Assembly: GCF_020360975.1 (NCBI RefSeq)
Contig: NW_025408675.1
Coordinates: forward strand, 310,001-374,000
Direction: 5' to 3'
Length of the DNA stretch: 64,000 bases
From: Hirsutella rhossiliensis
Lineage: Eukaryota > Ascomycota > Sordariomycetes > Hypocreales > Ophiocordycipitaceae
This document shows positions 32,300 through 44,283 of this stretch, piece by piece. Under the pieces are notes generated by a model. That model did no database searches. It was not told the origin of the DNA and was given only the letters and a program-made list of their open reading frames with translations. Each line of letters starts with the position of its first letter. Positions within the stretch are counted from its first letter, which is position 1. The position numbers and the translations under genes are program-made.

Positions 32300-35160
32300 C
32301 CTCGGACGTCGGGCGTGGCGGGTGTGATGTCGGGGAGGGAAATCAGCAGAGAAGGCGCTCCTCGGCAGGCCCGGCGCGTCGGACTCGGCAGAGGGCGATT
32401 TGGAGCTGAGAAGGCGATGAGAAGGGCCGATCATGCCTGGAGGCGCGATATCACGACGGCATTGTCGAGGCAGACAAGGGCGCGTGGGGTGAGGGGAAGA
32501 CGATTGGCGAGAGGAGAGAAGGCTGAGGTATCGCACAGGCGCGGCGCAATGGTCCCTGTGGCCGTATGTATTCGTCGACGCGGTTTGTGTGGCGTCGGAG
32601 GGCCGGGAGACGGGTGAAGATGGTCTTGTCTAGAGAGATGGAAAGCATTGGATGAAAAGCATTGGATGGAGGAGGTGACATTGATCCCACGACGACCAGA
32701 CAGTGCGACCCAGCTTACCCTTGATGCATGCACTTGCAGCATAGGGGACTGGAATCCACGTGTGTCAGCCAGCCAAGCGCCCTTTGCCAAGCCTGTACCC
32801 GGAGGCACACAGGGAGTAGCCTGGATGTCGCATTGAACGCAATCAGAGCGCGGCCGCTACCTGAGCGAAACCCGTGTGGAGCACGGAGGATACAGTGCCG
32901 AATGTCTCGGGGCTTGAGGCAAAGTTGGTGCGTCAATACCTCATAATGAACCAGAGCCAGAGACGCCAGCTCGTGACGAAATGAACCCGGGGATGGCCAA
33001 GCGGCAGCCGTGTTCCTACTCACCTCGAGATGCTTATGTCTGTATGTACGGAGGAGTATATGTGCGGAGAAAAGCAACCCCACGCGTATCCTGGGAAGAA
33101 GCCGGGACCGGAAACCGTGGCACGGGTCCGTACTGTACATGCGGCACAGTGTAGACTGTGCAGAGAGACGCAGTGAGACGCCGCAGAATGGGCAAGGGAT
33201 GGGATGATGAACCCTGATGAAGGACATTGGCATTGGATCGCCTTTATTTAGAAGGGCGTCGCAAAGGGCAGGCTAACGAACAGCGACGGGGCTGCCCCGA
33301 CGGCTGGCGTTTCGATGGCTTCCGGCCTGTCGAGACCAGCAAATTTTCTCCGTCTCGAGGGGCCGAGGGCCTTCTCCCTCCCAATCAATGCCCTGTATTA
33401 ATTACATACCTACGGAGTACATACTTACATATGGTCTGCTGTTTGTGCCTCATCCGGCCAAGGAAGGGCAGTTGCCTGTCAAGGGCCCTTGAAGGTGAAG
33501 GGGGTCGGATTGAGGCCGCAGCTGCTGCTGCCATCGACGCTCGCACTCCATAGATCCAGAGATAGGCAGGTAGCTAAGGAAAAGAGTGTGCCTTGGCTGC
33601 ACCAAGCACACCAAGCAGAGACTCAACACCGCCGTGGATTTTTCCTCAAGCAAAGCATGCTTTCGATGCCCTTTTCTTAGTCTGCGGCAGGTGGACCCAG
33701 AATTGTTCTGGAAGATTCAATCCAGCAGAACGAACTTTCAAGGACGACAACGCAAGCGGCGGCAAGACAACAAGGCACAAGCCCAAGAGGGCCCGGGCCG
33801 CCGCCGTCTAGGCGCTTGCTTGTTGCGCCGAGACAGTGCGTGCTTGACCGTGTGGCCTCCCCCCCCTCCAATCTCCGGCTCGGTTTGCTGGGTTGTCAAC
33901 TTGGTGCGGCCAATGAAACGCCAGAGCATCAAGGGGAGGGCGGCCATTGGCCTGTGTCTCTAGCCGCCTTGTGCTTTACAGTGCGTATAGCTGTCCCAGT
34001 CACAGTGTGAGACCATGGGTACCTGGGTACTCGCTCCGTGCCGGAAGAGAAGGTGCCGAAGGCGGATGACGCCTCTAGCGTCGTCATCACCCGACGACGC
34101 TTGGGGACAACCTCACCAAGCAAGCTGCAAGCACTCAAGCACTGTCTCTACAGCTGGAATCGCCAGGTCCTTGCGCAACACCCACTTGGCCCCAGCGACA
34201 CATCATAGTTCGTTCGAAGTATATGGTGGTGCCTGCAGGGACTTGGCACCTCACGGTAGCATCGAGACGGCATCAAGCACCCCCCGGATCAGACCCACTA
34301 GTGGTCCGTCACGACTCGTGTGGGGGAGACGGGAGCGGCCTTTGGGAGCTGACTCGATGCCTGCAGTACAGAGTACTCTTTCTGCCAAATAGATGCCTTA
34401 CATATTCAACCTGCTACGGGCTCACGGTCCCCGCGCCACCGTTGCGCGGCAGGGGCTCCGTCGACGACGGCGTCTCGGCCGTCCGCCTCCGTCTCCTCTG
34501 CGTAATCTGTCAAGATGCGATATACGTTCACGATCAGGCTCAGTGGCGCCAGACTCCGACGACGTCGAGCCGTCACTCCTGTGCGACTCCTCTCGTATAA
34601 CCTGCTGGTGACGCGGTCTGTGTGCGGGGATGCCCGTTGCCGCTCAGCCGAGCAGAAGGACATCATCCGCAAGCGGCGCCGTGAGGACACGCAAGCCCTT
34701 GGCTTCGTAACCGGATTTGTGTCGCATTTTGCTTTGTTCATGCCCTGCAACTCTCGTTCCGTTGCCTGCATCACTGCCATTATGACAGCCTCCCGCCCTT
34801 GGGTCTTGCTAATTACTCCGGGCCACAGAAGGGGCGCGCCCTTATTAGTGGTGGTGGTTGCTGCTTACTGCTGCCTCTTCATCTCCGTGGCAGCCTTCAT
34901 CCGAAATGCTGCTCCAGGTCACAGCAGCCAAGTCCAAACCCTGATTACCTGGGATCTTCGTTGCTGCAGTGTTGTTTGTCACGCCCTCGGCGTCAACCGA
35001 CACGCGCCTCTCGCCCTCTAAATCAAGCATCCTTCCTTTCCAACGGCGTGCCCAGCCTGCAGACATATCCGAAGAAGGCTTTGGTGAGGAAGAGCCTGAT
35101 GCATTGGAAGCCAACGCTCAACTAACCACTCCCAGATTTCATTCAGGCCAGAAAACCACC
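32300..35160. other. 2.9-kb divergent intergenic region
   Basis: Shared upstream region of the large disordered protein gene (-) and the SGNH-like gene (+). Includes a TACGGAGTAC palindrome at 33411-33420. Overlapping open frames of about 60-170 codons show no recognisable similarity. An in-frame extension of the SGNH-like gene reaches an ATG at 34969 but is treated as 5' UTR. Confidence 0.5.
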
Positions 35161-36747
35161 ATGGGCTCTCGGTGGACGACCCGGCTGGACGACTCCCAGT
35201 TCCCATCTGACTGCGCAGGCCTACAAAGTCTCTTTCCCAAGGCGCACCTAGTCTTCTTCACGCAGCGCATCCGGCGAGGGGGGTTGCGCCTGTTTTTCCA
35301 GACCGCCGTCTTTGTCTTGGTAGTCCTTCTTCTCTTGCCGCGGACGTCTTGGCGCTATCGCAGCCTCTTGAACTGGTCGAGCGCCAAGTCGCAAGATGCT
35401 GGTAGGCTGAGGGTAGTCGTCTTTGGTTCCCAAGACTTGCTTGGCAGCTCCCCCGGTGTTCGCGGCCAAGGGGCCACGTGGACGGAGCAGCTCTGCAAAG
35501 AGGTGAGTAACGGATCCTTGGCACTAATAGGAAACCAACTGGTCGTGCTCACGACATGGCAGCTCAACTGCCACTCGTACCTCTCTTTCGTTCCCGAAGC
35601 CGGCTCGAGGCGTGCACTCACATCTGACGCCCTCTACGCCAACGAACTTGACGCACTCGAGCAGCGCATGAACACAACCGACTTGGCGGAGCCGCCTGCT
35701 CTCAACTACGAGTTCGCCTTTGAACAGTATCCTGTCCCGGGGCAGACGCCGGACCTAGAGGCACAGATCCAGCAGTTCCTGTCGCTGCCTCCCGACCCCA
35801 TCGCGTCGCGCAACACTCTCTGGGTCATGAGCTTTGGAACCTGGGACATTTGGAACTTGGCGGCTCTGCCACTTGAGATGGGCGAAAACGTCGTCGATGC
35901 CATTGTCTCACGACTCTTCGCGCAGGTCGATGTGCTTTATCGAAAAGCGCTGGATCCGACATCGATTGCCTACTCAGACTTTTGGTCTGGCGCCAGCAAA
36001 TCTGACATTGAACGGTTGGCGGGCGCGAATGTCACCGCAAAGGTCGACGAGCGGGAGCTGGAAAGCTTTCGGCTTGTCGTCCCGACGCTGTTCGACGTCA
36101 CGCTTGCCCCCGGATGGCAAAGACGGCCGGAGCCCCCGACTCCGCACAACAAGGCCGAACAAATGCGCAACGCAGCCTCCCTGACAAAGCGGTGGAACTC
36201 AAAGACAGTAGAAGAGCTGGGACGTTGGATGGCCAAGGGAAGGGCAAGGCCCGAAGCCATGGATGAAGAAGGCATCGAAGAGGCTATCGAGGTGACCAGG
36301 GCGGGCTCTGTTTCGGAGTATGTGTTGACCGCTCTGCGGCCTCGAGGTGGCCGCAACGATGATGCCAAGGTGGAAGAGGGCGTCATTTACACGCCATATC
36401 CACGCAGAGCCGGGCTGCAGACCAATTCAGCCGCCATGGTGTTGGATGCCATGACGGAGGAAGAAATGCAGCGGTCCCATCTCAGAGACAGTCTGGGTCG
36501 GGGCACATGGGCCGTCGACTCCCGACTGCGCTTCTTGGACATCTGGAACCCGTGCTTGAGGCCCGGAAAGGCCGGTGTGGCGGGGGTCGAGATGAGCTTG
36601 AGCGGAGAGGCGTGTTCTAATCCCGACGACCACCTATTCCATGACGACTTCACCGTCGGGAGGCGGGCCATGCGAGAGGTCGCGCGGATGACGGCAGAGA
36701 GGGTGTCGAGCGAGTTGTTTGTTCCAGGTAGGGAGCAAAGGCGTTGA
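35161..36747 (+). CDS. Membrane-anchored SGNH/GDSL-like protein
   Basis: Start at 35161 in a strong CCACCATGG context. Exons 35161-35502 and 35563-36747 give 508 residues. A basic cytosolic N-terminus is followed by one membrane anchor (about residues 46-62), then a lumenal domain. RVVVFGSQDLLGS occupies the position of the GDSL block I, SFGTWDIWNL the block III region, and DHLFHDDFTVGRRAMREVA the C-terminal block. These place it with fungal SGNH-fold proteins. The canonical GDS is GSQ, and the position expected for the final His (FxDxxH) reads Thr, so activity is doubtful. Several N-x-T/S sites. The 60-bp intron (GTGAGT...GCAG) is a multiple of three without an in-frame stop, so retention would add 20 residues. 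Substrate unknown. Confidence 0.8.
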   Translation: MGSRWTTRLDDSQFPSDCAGLQSLFPKAHLVFFTQRIRRGGLRLFFQTAVFVLVVLLLLPRTSWRYRSLLNWSSAKSQDAGRLRVVVFGSQDLLGSSPGVRGQGATWTEQLCKEVSNGSLALIGNQLVVLTTWQLNCHSYLSFVPEAGSRRALTSDALYANELDALEQRMNTTDLAEPPALNYEFAFEQYPVPGQTPDLEAQIQQFLSLPPDPIASRNTLWVMSFGTWDIWNLAALPLEMGENVVDAIVSRLFAQVDVLYRKALDPTSIAYSDFWSGASKSDIERLAGANVTAKVDERELESFRLVVPTLFDVTLAPGWQRRPEPPTPHNKAEQMRNAASLTKRWNSKTVEELGRWMAKGRARPEAMDEEGIEEAIEVTRAGSVSEYVLTALRPRGGRNDDAKVEEGVIYTPYPRRAGLQTNSAAMVLDAMTEEEMQRSHLRDSLGRGTWAVDSRLRFLDIWNPCLRPGKAGVAGVEMSLSGEACSNPDDHLFHDDFTVGRRAMREVARMTAERVSSELFVPGREQRR

Positions 36748-38409
36748 AACAAGGCATGTCAATGTGAAGGCATTGCAAGTCTACTCGGATGAAAGCAGCA
36801 GCAGGTGGATTGGATTACTAAGAAATCCTGGAGTAGGGTTGCTAGGGTTTGGGGTTTGGGGTTTGGCAGGGCGGGACGCTGTCGCGGATGGTGCTTGGAG
36901 CGTCTCCACCCTGCCCGCTCCACCGAGAGGCGATCAGAGGGCGAGGAAATGACGGAGCAGCAACAAATCTCGTCGTCGATGACGCCATTGGGCCACGGCT
37001 CGAAACGCTGCACAGCAACAGGCCGGTGCGTGTGATACTTGGGAGAAAAGGGTCTTCACTAATGAATCCTTCCAACACGCCATCTTGTCCGTGCCAGTCG
37101 ACGGGAGCTCGAGCACATGCTCGCGCACACAACGGGTTGAAAAGGCGTGCGGCACTGTCTCACCCTCGTCCGCTTCCGGCTTTGCCCGCGGTGGGCATGC
37201 TCATCCATGCAAGCATGCAAGCATGGAAGCATGGATCGATACATTGTACCCAAGACCCGAATACGAAGCACATGTTCATTCAGCACCGACCAAGAAGAGG
37301 GACGGACCGACGGACCGACGATGAGCCAGCCAATTGGGCCTCGGTCATGCCCTCCTCCGCCGCCTGCTGTTCTTTTGGGAGTCCATTTCGGCCAGGACAA
37401 CGGTTGGCGTGGGCGAGCATCGGACGATGTGAGTCGCCGCACGGACCTGGGGCAGAGAGAGTGCAGACGGCGGAGCTCCGAAGCTCGGGGACATCCTCTT
37501 TCTCGGCCTTTCTACCGCGGTGCTGTGGTTTCCTTTTCTTCATCCCCGTCACCGGTCGGGTCCAGACTCGAGGGCTGTCTTTCCTGGGGGCGGGAGTGCT
37601 GAAAGCGGCAAAGCCGCCTGCAGTGTTCTCGTACGGTACCTCGGCCTGATGATCCCGCCCCCGGCTAAGCATACCAACGGTCCCTGTATCCGGGGTGAAT
37701 AGGCGTACAGCACAGCACAGTAAAGACGCACTCAATAAGCACGGACAAACACCCGGGCCAACGGTCCTCGGCAGGTCCTCGGCAGGCACTGTGCACAGTG
37801 CGGCGTCAAGTCGGCACAGTGCGGGCTCGCGTGCGTGCTGGAGATGCCCTCCGTTGGTTCCCGGTTAGTTAATTATTACTGTCTCCAGACTCGGACGATG
37901 CTCGCAGACGCGCCACGCTCCTGGCGCTACCGCTTGCGAGATCCAGTGCCTTGTCTCGCTCATCCAGCGCTTATCTATGCCGCATGACTTTTGGCAAACA
38001 TCTCCACTTCTTCCTCCCATCACGCCTTTGATAGCTGCCGTGACTAGGCTTTAAGTTAGCCCATCTCCTCCGCTATCTACTGTATCTATCTCTTCCCCCC
38101 CTCCACCCCCTCTCCTCTCCTTCTCTCCCTCTCTTCCGCTTTCCACTCTCTATTGCACCAAGAAGATTCACCCACACTCTCTCAACAACCACCATCTTAG
38201 CTTTGCGCCTCCGCCACCCTCACGCCGCACCAAAGCCAAACTCTGCGCCTCTCACCGCCCGCTCGTCCGCCGTTCCGAAGCCAAGGAGCGAGAGAAACAT
38301 AAAAAGATCGTCTAGACGTCCCACCACGACTCCGAGCCCTCGCTATCAGTCATCCGCGCCAAGGCTCAAGAGATTTCCTTCAACTACAAAAGACGCACGA
38401 GATACCGCA
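36748..38409. other. 1.7-kb intergenic region
   Basis: Downstream of the SGNH-like gene and upstream of KGD4. Contains three GGGGTTT heptamers at about 36843-36866 and a pyrimidine-rich leader upstream of KGD4 at about 38080-38150. Open frames overlap on both strands and look non-coding. Confidence 0.55.
38085..38150 (+). promoter_or_regulatory. Pyrimidine-rich promoter/leader tract of KGD4
   Basis: Nearly pure C/T run roughly 260-325 bp ahead of the KGD4 start. CT-rich tracts just upstream of transcription starts are common in highly expressed fungal genes; the role here is inferred. Confidence 0.4.
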
Positions 38410-38898
38410 ATGTTTGCAACCAGAGCTCTCCGGCAGGCCGCTGCGCACGCTGAGCGCACCCCCATGATCAAATTTCTCGGCCCCCGCTCCATTCCTTGTG
38501 AGCATCCTCCCACTTCCGCGTGTCTGGTTTCTCCTTCGGCCGACTGACTCGACCACGCAATAGCTTCGGTCGATCACTCCCCCAGGCCTCACCCGGCCTC
38601 GCCCTCGGGCAAGCTTCCCGAGTCCTTCTCCGCCTATGGCAACAGCTCTTCCGCTTCGCGTCACTCGTCCTTCAGCTCCTACCGTGACCACGCACAGCAG
38701 CACGGCCCCCTTCAGAAGACGATTCGCAGCCTCGACGCTGGCATTGGCGGCTCCTCGGGCTCCCAGCTCGGCCCCGTCGAGCCCCCAAAGGGAGTTTATT
38801 TCGACATCTCCGACCTGCCCTCCCGCTTCCGTCGCACCCCCGTCGAGCTGGCCGAAATCGAGGCCATTGAGTCGGGCGGCGCCGCCCTGTTTGGTTAA
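38410..38898 (+). CDS. KGD4: 2-oxoglutarate dehydrogenase subunit 4 (KGD4/YMR31/MRPS36 family)
   Basis: Exons 38410-38497 and 38564-38898 (intron GTGAGC...AATAG, Ser codon split T|CT) give 140 residues. KGD4 recruits the E3 dihydrolipoamide dehydrogenase to the 2-oxoglutarate dehydrogenase core; older annotations call it mitochondrial ribosomal protein YMR-31. Diagnostic parts are the N-terminal MIKFLGPR after a short Arg/Ala-rich presequence, the HPASPSGKLP segment (compare HP...G.LP in yeast), and the C-terminal DLPSRFRRTPVELAEIEAIE followed by SGGA, shared with yeast Ymr31. The middle is Ser-rich and variable. The opposite-strand open frame at 38380-38985 is a shadow. Confidence 0.88.
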
Positions 38899-40583
38899 AC
38901 TCGCATTATGGGAATGACTAGGGGACGAGAAGTAGAAAAGGGGGAACGAATATGAAGAATTAGGACACGTACGAGGGCCAACCACGACACGATTGCCGGC
39001 GGCCGCGTGCCGTGATGCCGCACGGGTGGTTCGCCAACGGCATTCCTACCGAAGCTTGGCTGCAGGAGCTCATTGTGTCGAACCGTTGGGGCGGTCAGCG
39101 TGTCTGCATCATCTGCCTCGGTTCGAGGACGGCGCGCTTCGCGTACATGCGGGTGTCGACACCAATCATTGGTTCGCCGGCTTTATCAGGCCACAGCCGG
39201 TCTGACGGCGGGCCCTGGAGAGGCTTGCATTGGTTCGTCGGCACCACGTCGTCGGCAGCGGCTCCGCGACCGTGTTTCAAGCCTGCATCTTGATTGCTTC
39301 TGCACATCTTGTGTTACCAGCCACTCAAGACACTACTTGGCAACGCATTGTGCACTGTACCAAGCATGTATATAGAGCCTCTATGGGCCAGTTGCACACG
39401 AGACAATATGACACGTTTTGCCAACCCGGCTCCCAAGTGGCTTTCTGCAGAGTTGTGATAAGGAGCAGGAGAAAGACGCGAGTAGAGGGGCGCCTTGGCG
39501 TCTCGAGACTTTGACAACGGTGATGGCAGTCGAGTCGGCAACAGTGACACTCCCCATGGAAGAAGGCGACGCTCCCGTAGACTTGTTTCCCGACACACGG
39601 GTGATTCGATTGAGCACTTGTTCCAAACAGATGCCCCTTCTCTCCCCTGTTCAAGCCTCCCGCACCCCCTCCCCCCTCTAATGCAGCATCCTGATTTCAT
39701 TTCTCCCACACCTCACCTGCACTGATCGCATGAGGAATGCAGTGCCTGCAAAAGGGGATGGAGGGGGGAAAAGTGTCCAGGCAGAGAGAGGGGGGAAGGG
39801 GGTAAGAAGAATACGGTCACAGCGGCACAGCAAGTTGCCAACTGCCTCTCAACCCCAGTCGCCCCTTTCATCGGCAAATAAACAAAACAAACAATAAAAA
39901 AGTTAATTGACCGAAGGGAAGAGGGGGGGGGATGCAAAGGACCGGTTGCAGTCGGGTGGAGAAACGACTTGGTTGGGCAAAGGCCCCCCTCCCCTCCATA
40001 AAATCCAATCGGAGCCGACGAGGCCGCAGAAGCTACCTAGTATCTGGCGCAACGCACTCTAGCTCAAGTTATTCGCCTAAACATAGAACAGGTACCTTTG
40101 TAATAAAAGCTCGCGCGGACCAGCGTGTGCTCGCGGGAGCGGCCCGCGGGCGTGGATCCTCGTCCCATCTGTTCCTCTCCCCGTTGCTGCTGATGCGCGC
40201 CGCGCTCTCTCTCTCTCCCAGGTGGACCTCGGAATGCGCCCGACACGAAAATGGCCAAGGAAAGGGGCAGGTGATCGACACCCCCCGCCGCGAGTGCGCA
40301 CGTATTGCCTTCAAGGCCTGAACGGGGTAACGGTCGCAAGGGGCCCAAGAGTGTCTGTCTCCAGGGCTGGAGCATGTCGAAAAACATGAGCAGGATGCCA
40401 TGCATGACTTCGAGAATAATCAGTCGACTAGACCATCACCAGGTGGGTGGGCAAGGAGAATCCTGTTTCAAGAGAGAGACGGGGAAATCAAAATCAAATC
40501 ATGCTCGTGACGTGGGCATTCGCGGCAAAACAAGACTGGCAACGCCGCCCCCGCTCACCAGATATCATGCTCAAGCATCCCCT
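38899..40583. other. 1.7-kb convergent intergenic region
   Basis: 3' regions of KGD4 (+) and the UNC-93-like gene (-). Open frames at 39000-39500 and 39930-40320 overlap on both strands and lack similarity; they most likely represent UTR and spacer. Confidence 0.5.
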
Positions 40584-42383
40584 TTACACCTGCGATGTCG
40601 GTTTTTCCCCGTACTCGACCCCTACCTGCCCGTGCTCGACCCCCACCACAACGTCTTCAATCGTCTCGTCGCTAAACTTGAGGTCATCCTCTACCGACAC
40701 GTGGTCCTTGATCTTGAAGAGAATGACGGGCAGTGCAAAGATCAGGGAGCCGGCCAACAAGCCCCAAGTCACCCCAAAGAGTGTGTTGTAGGGCTGTTTG
40801 CTGCCGTCCATGTAATACGCAATGCTGGCTCCGAAAGATTGAATCGATTTGTAGAAGCCTAGGTGTATCATGTGTCAGCGCACCCAACGAGGCCATGATT
40901 TAGGCCACCCACAGTGCCGGCACGGGCACGACGTGAGGGCAGCGAGATGAGACTCACCAGCCAGATTAGCGGCCTTGCGACCAGAGTTTGAGAGGGATCC
41001 CATGAACCTGCAGTCATGTTTCCGTCAGCATCCTACCTCCCGGCGGCCTCGGCGAAATCAAGGGACAAAAATATCGAAACCGGATCAAAAGCACAAAGCT
41101 GCTGCTCTTTTCAGAGGGTTCGAGGTCGGGACGTACCAGTAGATGCTAGTCTGCCAGATGGCATCAAAGAAGCCGTAGAAAAAGTAGAGAAACAGGGGCC
41201 CGATGAAGCGAGTGCCACCCTCGGTCCAGTCGACATGTTCGTAGCCCTTGGCCTCGGCCACCTCCCGGGGGGCCTGCTGCTTCTGCCAATGCCAGCCGCC
41301 ACCCCAGATGATCAAGGTCAGGCTGATGAGGAAGCCAAAGGCAATCTTGGCACGGACGCTGCGGCGGATGGTATGGATGTCGAGGCAGTAGCCCATGAGG
41401 ACGGCGCCAAAGATCTGGGCCAGCCAGTAGAGCAGATTGTTGAGGGCGCGGGTGCGGGTGTTGAAGTGGGCGGCGTTCATCACGTTGTTCTGGTACGTGT
41501 AGAAGAAGTTGGAGGCGAAGAACATGGGGAAGAGCAGGAGGATCCAAGGCTCCTGGAAGAGTGTATCCCACAGGCCTTTGAATTCGCTGGACCAGGACGG
41601 GTTCTTCATGAGAATGACCTTTGTGTTGTCTTCACGCATCACCTTGCCTGCGTCGCAGAGCATCAGAGACAGGCAGGCGCCGGCGAACATAAGGATGATG
41701 AAGGCGATGTAGGTGCCGTCGGTCACGGGGCCAGCCCGCTTGTTGATGTTTTGCGCGAGGGGGATCTAGATTCGCGCGTCAGTCGGGCAAGGCAGCAAGA
41801 CGGAGGCCAAGGATCGAAGGAGTATACATACCAGGGAGCCGATGACGGCACCGAGGTTGAAGATGACCCAGAACCAGGAAATGTAGCGGCCCTTGCTGTT
41901 CTCGGGCGGGTAGGCCATCATGATGGCGCCCTGGGCGGTCCAGAGCAGGGCGGCGCAGAGGCCGAGGAAGGCGCCGGAGAAGATGACGAAGCCGGTGTTT
42001 TTGGTGTGGGAGTAGGAGAGAAAGGAGGCGCTGTAGATGCAGTAGCCGAGGCCGCCAATGGAGAGGGTGAGGCGCAGGCCGAGGCGGTTGGCAAAGGTGC
42101 CGGCAAAGAAGCCGACGACGGCAAAGGTGCTGTAGAGGGCGATATTGGCGTGGTCCTGGACCGAGGTGTCGACCTGGCCGCCGCCGCCGAGGCCGGTAAG
42201 GGAGTTGTACATGCCGGGGCAGAGGAAGCAGACGATGGAGACCATGAAGAGCTGTACCTTGGGCGAGGCGTACCAGAGTTCGCGGCCGAAGAGGCGAAAG
42301 GGGCGGTACATGAAGCCGCCATCATGTCCAGGGGAAAGGCCATGGGCCACCATGTGGCCGTCGCTAGAGCGGCTCGCCGCCAT
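40584..42383 (-). CDS. UNC-93-like MFS membrane protein
   Basis: Exons in gene order 42383-41832, 41765-41137, 41007-40958 and 40858-40584 encode 501 residues. It is a 10-12-helix protein of the UNC-93/DUF895 branch of the major facilitator superfamily. Family marks: FLCPGMYNSLTGLGGGGQ in the first helix and loop, LYSTFAVVGFFAGTFANRLG, CAALLWTAQGAIMMAYPPE with SKGRYISWFWVIFNLGAVIG, ASNFFYTYQNNVMNA in the second half, and DAIWQTSIYWFMGSLSNSGR near the end. The 50-nt exon is required to join IYW to FMGSLSNSGR and keeps the frame. Fungal members are of unknown transport function. A long open frame on the opposite strand (41016-42416) is an artefact of codon bias. Start is the first ATG ahead of the conserved FRLFGRELWYASP. 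Confidence 0.92.
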
Positions 42384-44120
42384 TCCTCCGACCCAAACCA
42401 GCGCCCCGACAGATAGAGAGGTAACGAGTCGAAAGCGAAGAGCGCCAAAGCTGTTCAGGCGTGGCGCACGTGAGGGGGCACGGGGGCACGAGGGCCGACC
42501 GTGGGCCGCTGACCGGTGAGGCTATCGCAATGGAGTGTAAAGAGGGGAAAGAGAGAGAGAGCGCGAGGTAGAGAGATTGATGTAGAAGAAGAGAGTGTGT
42601 GTGAGCATGAGAGAGAGTAAAATGAATGAATAGACGAGCGGAGGGGAGGGGGGAGAAAGTGGTATTTCAATTATCGCGACGTCCCATCAAGTGCAGGCTG
42701 GTTGCAGGCCGGGGATAGCGAGCGACCGGGGGGGGGGGATATTCCTGTGTGTGGGTGACTGCAGAACATCGAATGAGGTGAAGCGAGTGAGACGAAGCCG
42801 GGAATATTACGAGAACTAAAATATCAAAACTACCGGTACACAAACGAAAAGTAAAACAATGGGGGAGCCAAGGGCAAAACGGAGGGTCGCATTCAGCAAG
42901 ACGAGGTGAAATGCCCGCCCCTGTAGCCATGCAGACACACCTGTCGGGGAAAGATGAGTATGAGAGGTGAGAGAGAGAGAGGACAGTGAGAGAACGGGGG
43001 TGTGGAGAAGTGGAGGAGATGGCGGCAGGGATGGGCGAGGCAGGAAGCAGCGAACGATGGGTAATTGTTGCGGGGGAAGCAGTGGGGCCATTTCCGAGGC
43101 ATACAGGTAGCCATGTACTGTACGGATACCGTACAGTATGAAATACCGGAAGATACCTACCCACCTTGCGCATACCTACACATAAAGAGGTACTGCCGGG
43201 AGAAGGCACCTACCTAGGTAGGTACCAGGTAGCGTCCACCAGAACCAAAGTTCTGGCAAAGTGATTACCTAGGTACATACTTGCGGACGGTCCGCTGCTG
43301 CCACGCTGCCACGCTGCCACACCACCCACCGTCACGGGGCTCTGCTCGCGCTCAGCATCACATGCAATGCCGTCAGGGTCCGTCCGTCCCGGCACCACCA
43401 TGGCAGCGAGGGAGAGTTACGTGACACTGCCAGAGAGACAAGGGAAGAGAAGAAACGAAAAGGAAGCATCGAGACTGTTGCTGCGAGTTCTCATGTACTG
43501 TACGTCCCGTGTCTGTACGTCCCGAGCCTGTACTGTACAGACCGATACCCTTGCAATCCCACGTGGCAGGAGGCACCCGAGTCTGGATACTGTACATTGT
43601 ATCCGTACCTTGCCAAGCACATGAAGGCCTGCAAGCAAGTACCTAGCTACGTACCTCTACCGTGTACGGGTAGGCGCGGTATTGCCAGAGAGGAGAAACA
43701 TCTACGGATACCTACCTACCTTACCTACTGTACCCAGGTAGGTACGTTACAATGCTTCACCCCAAATCATAGACACTCGCGTCCCGAGTCCATCTTCGTT
43801 CGGAACGGGTCAATGTCGACCGACCATCGATGGCCTTGCCAATGGCATCATCTCCCCTGTTGCCACGCCTTGTTCTATTCTCGTCTCGCTCGATGGATAT
43901 TGCTCAATGTCGTGTTTCCACGGTCCATTAATTAGCTAGCTGCCCGGCTGTCTCACGTACAATGTACGTTGTCGGCCCTGTATTACAGCGCTGCATGCTC
44001 CGCCGCTGGTCTGTCCACATGGTACCCCTAGCGCTCCGTACGTCCCTTCGAATAGCGGCAGCTATTAAGTAATGGACCGAATAAACAGCGCCCCGTAGGG
44101 CCCAACCGTCGTCGTCGTCC

Positions 44121-44147
44121 ACCCAACCAACCAACCAACCAACCAAT
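44121..44147. repeat. (CCAA)n microsatellite
   Basis: Six tandem ACCA/CCAA tetranucleotides. Confidence 0.85.
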
Positions 44148-44194
44148 CCTTGCCGCCATATTGAGGCTGCGAAACAACGATGGCAGCCTTTTCC

Positions 44195-44283
44195 CATGTA
44201 CTGTATGTACTGCATGTACTGCATGTACTGCATGTACTGTATGTACTGCATGTACTGTATGTACTGCATGTACTGTATGTACA
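44195..44283. repeat. 10-bp minisatellite, CATGTACTGY unit
   Basis: About nine tandem copies of a 10-bp unit alternating CATGTACTGC and TATGTACTGT/CATGTACTGT. Each unit contains the GTAC palindrome. There are no spacers, so it is not a CRISPR-like array. Confidence 0.9.

Noticed and set aside
34969..35160. N-terminal extension of the SGNH-like protein
   Set aside because: In frame, but low-complexity; the ATG at 35161 has a strong context and directly precedes the conserved part.
38380..38985. 201-codon minus-strand frame
   Set aside because: Shadow of KGD4 exons and intron.
41016..42416. 466-codon + strand open frame
   Set aside because: Antisense of the UNC-93-like gene; Gly/Glu/Val-rich composition is a codon-bias artefact and it crosses that gene's introns.
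44195..44283. Regular repeat considered as a CRISPR-like array
   Set aside because: 10-bp units are contiguous with no spacers, and the sequence is eukaryotic.
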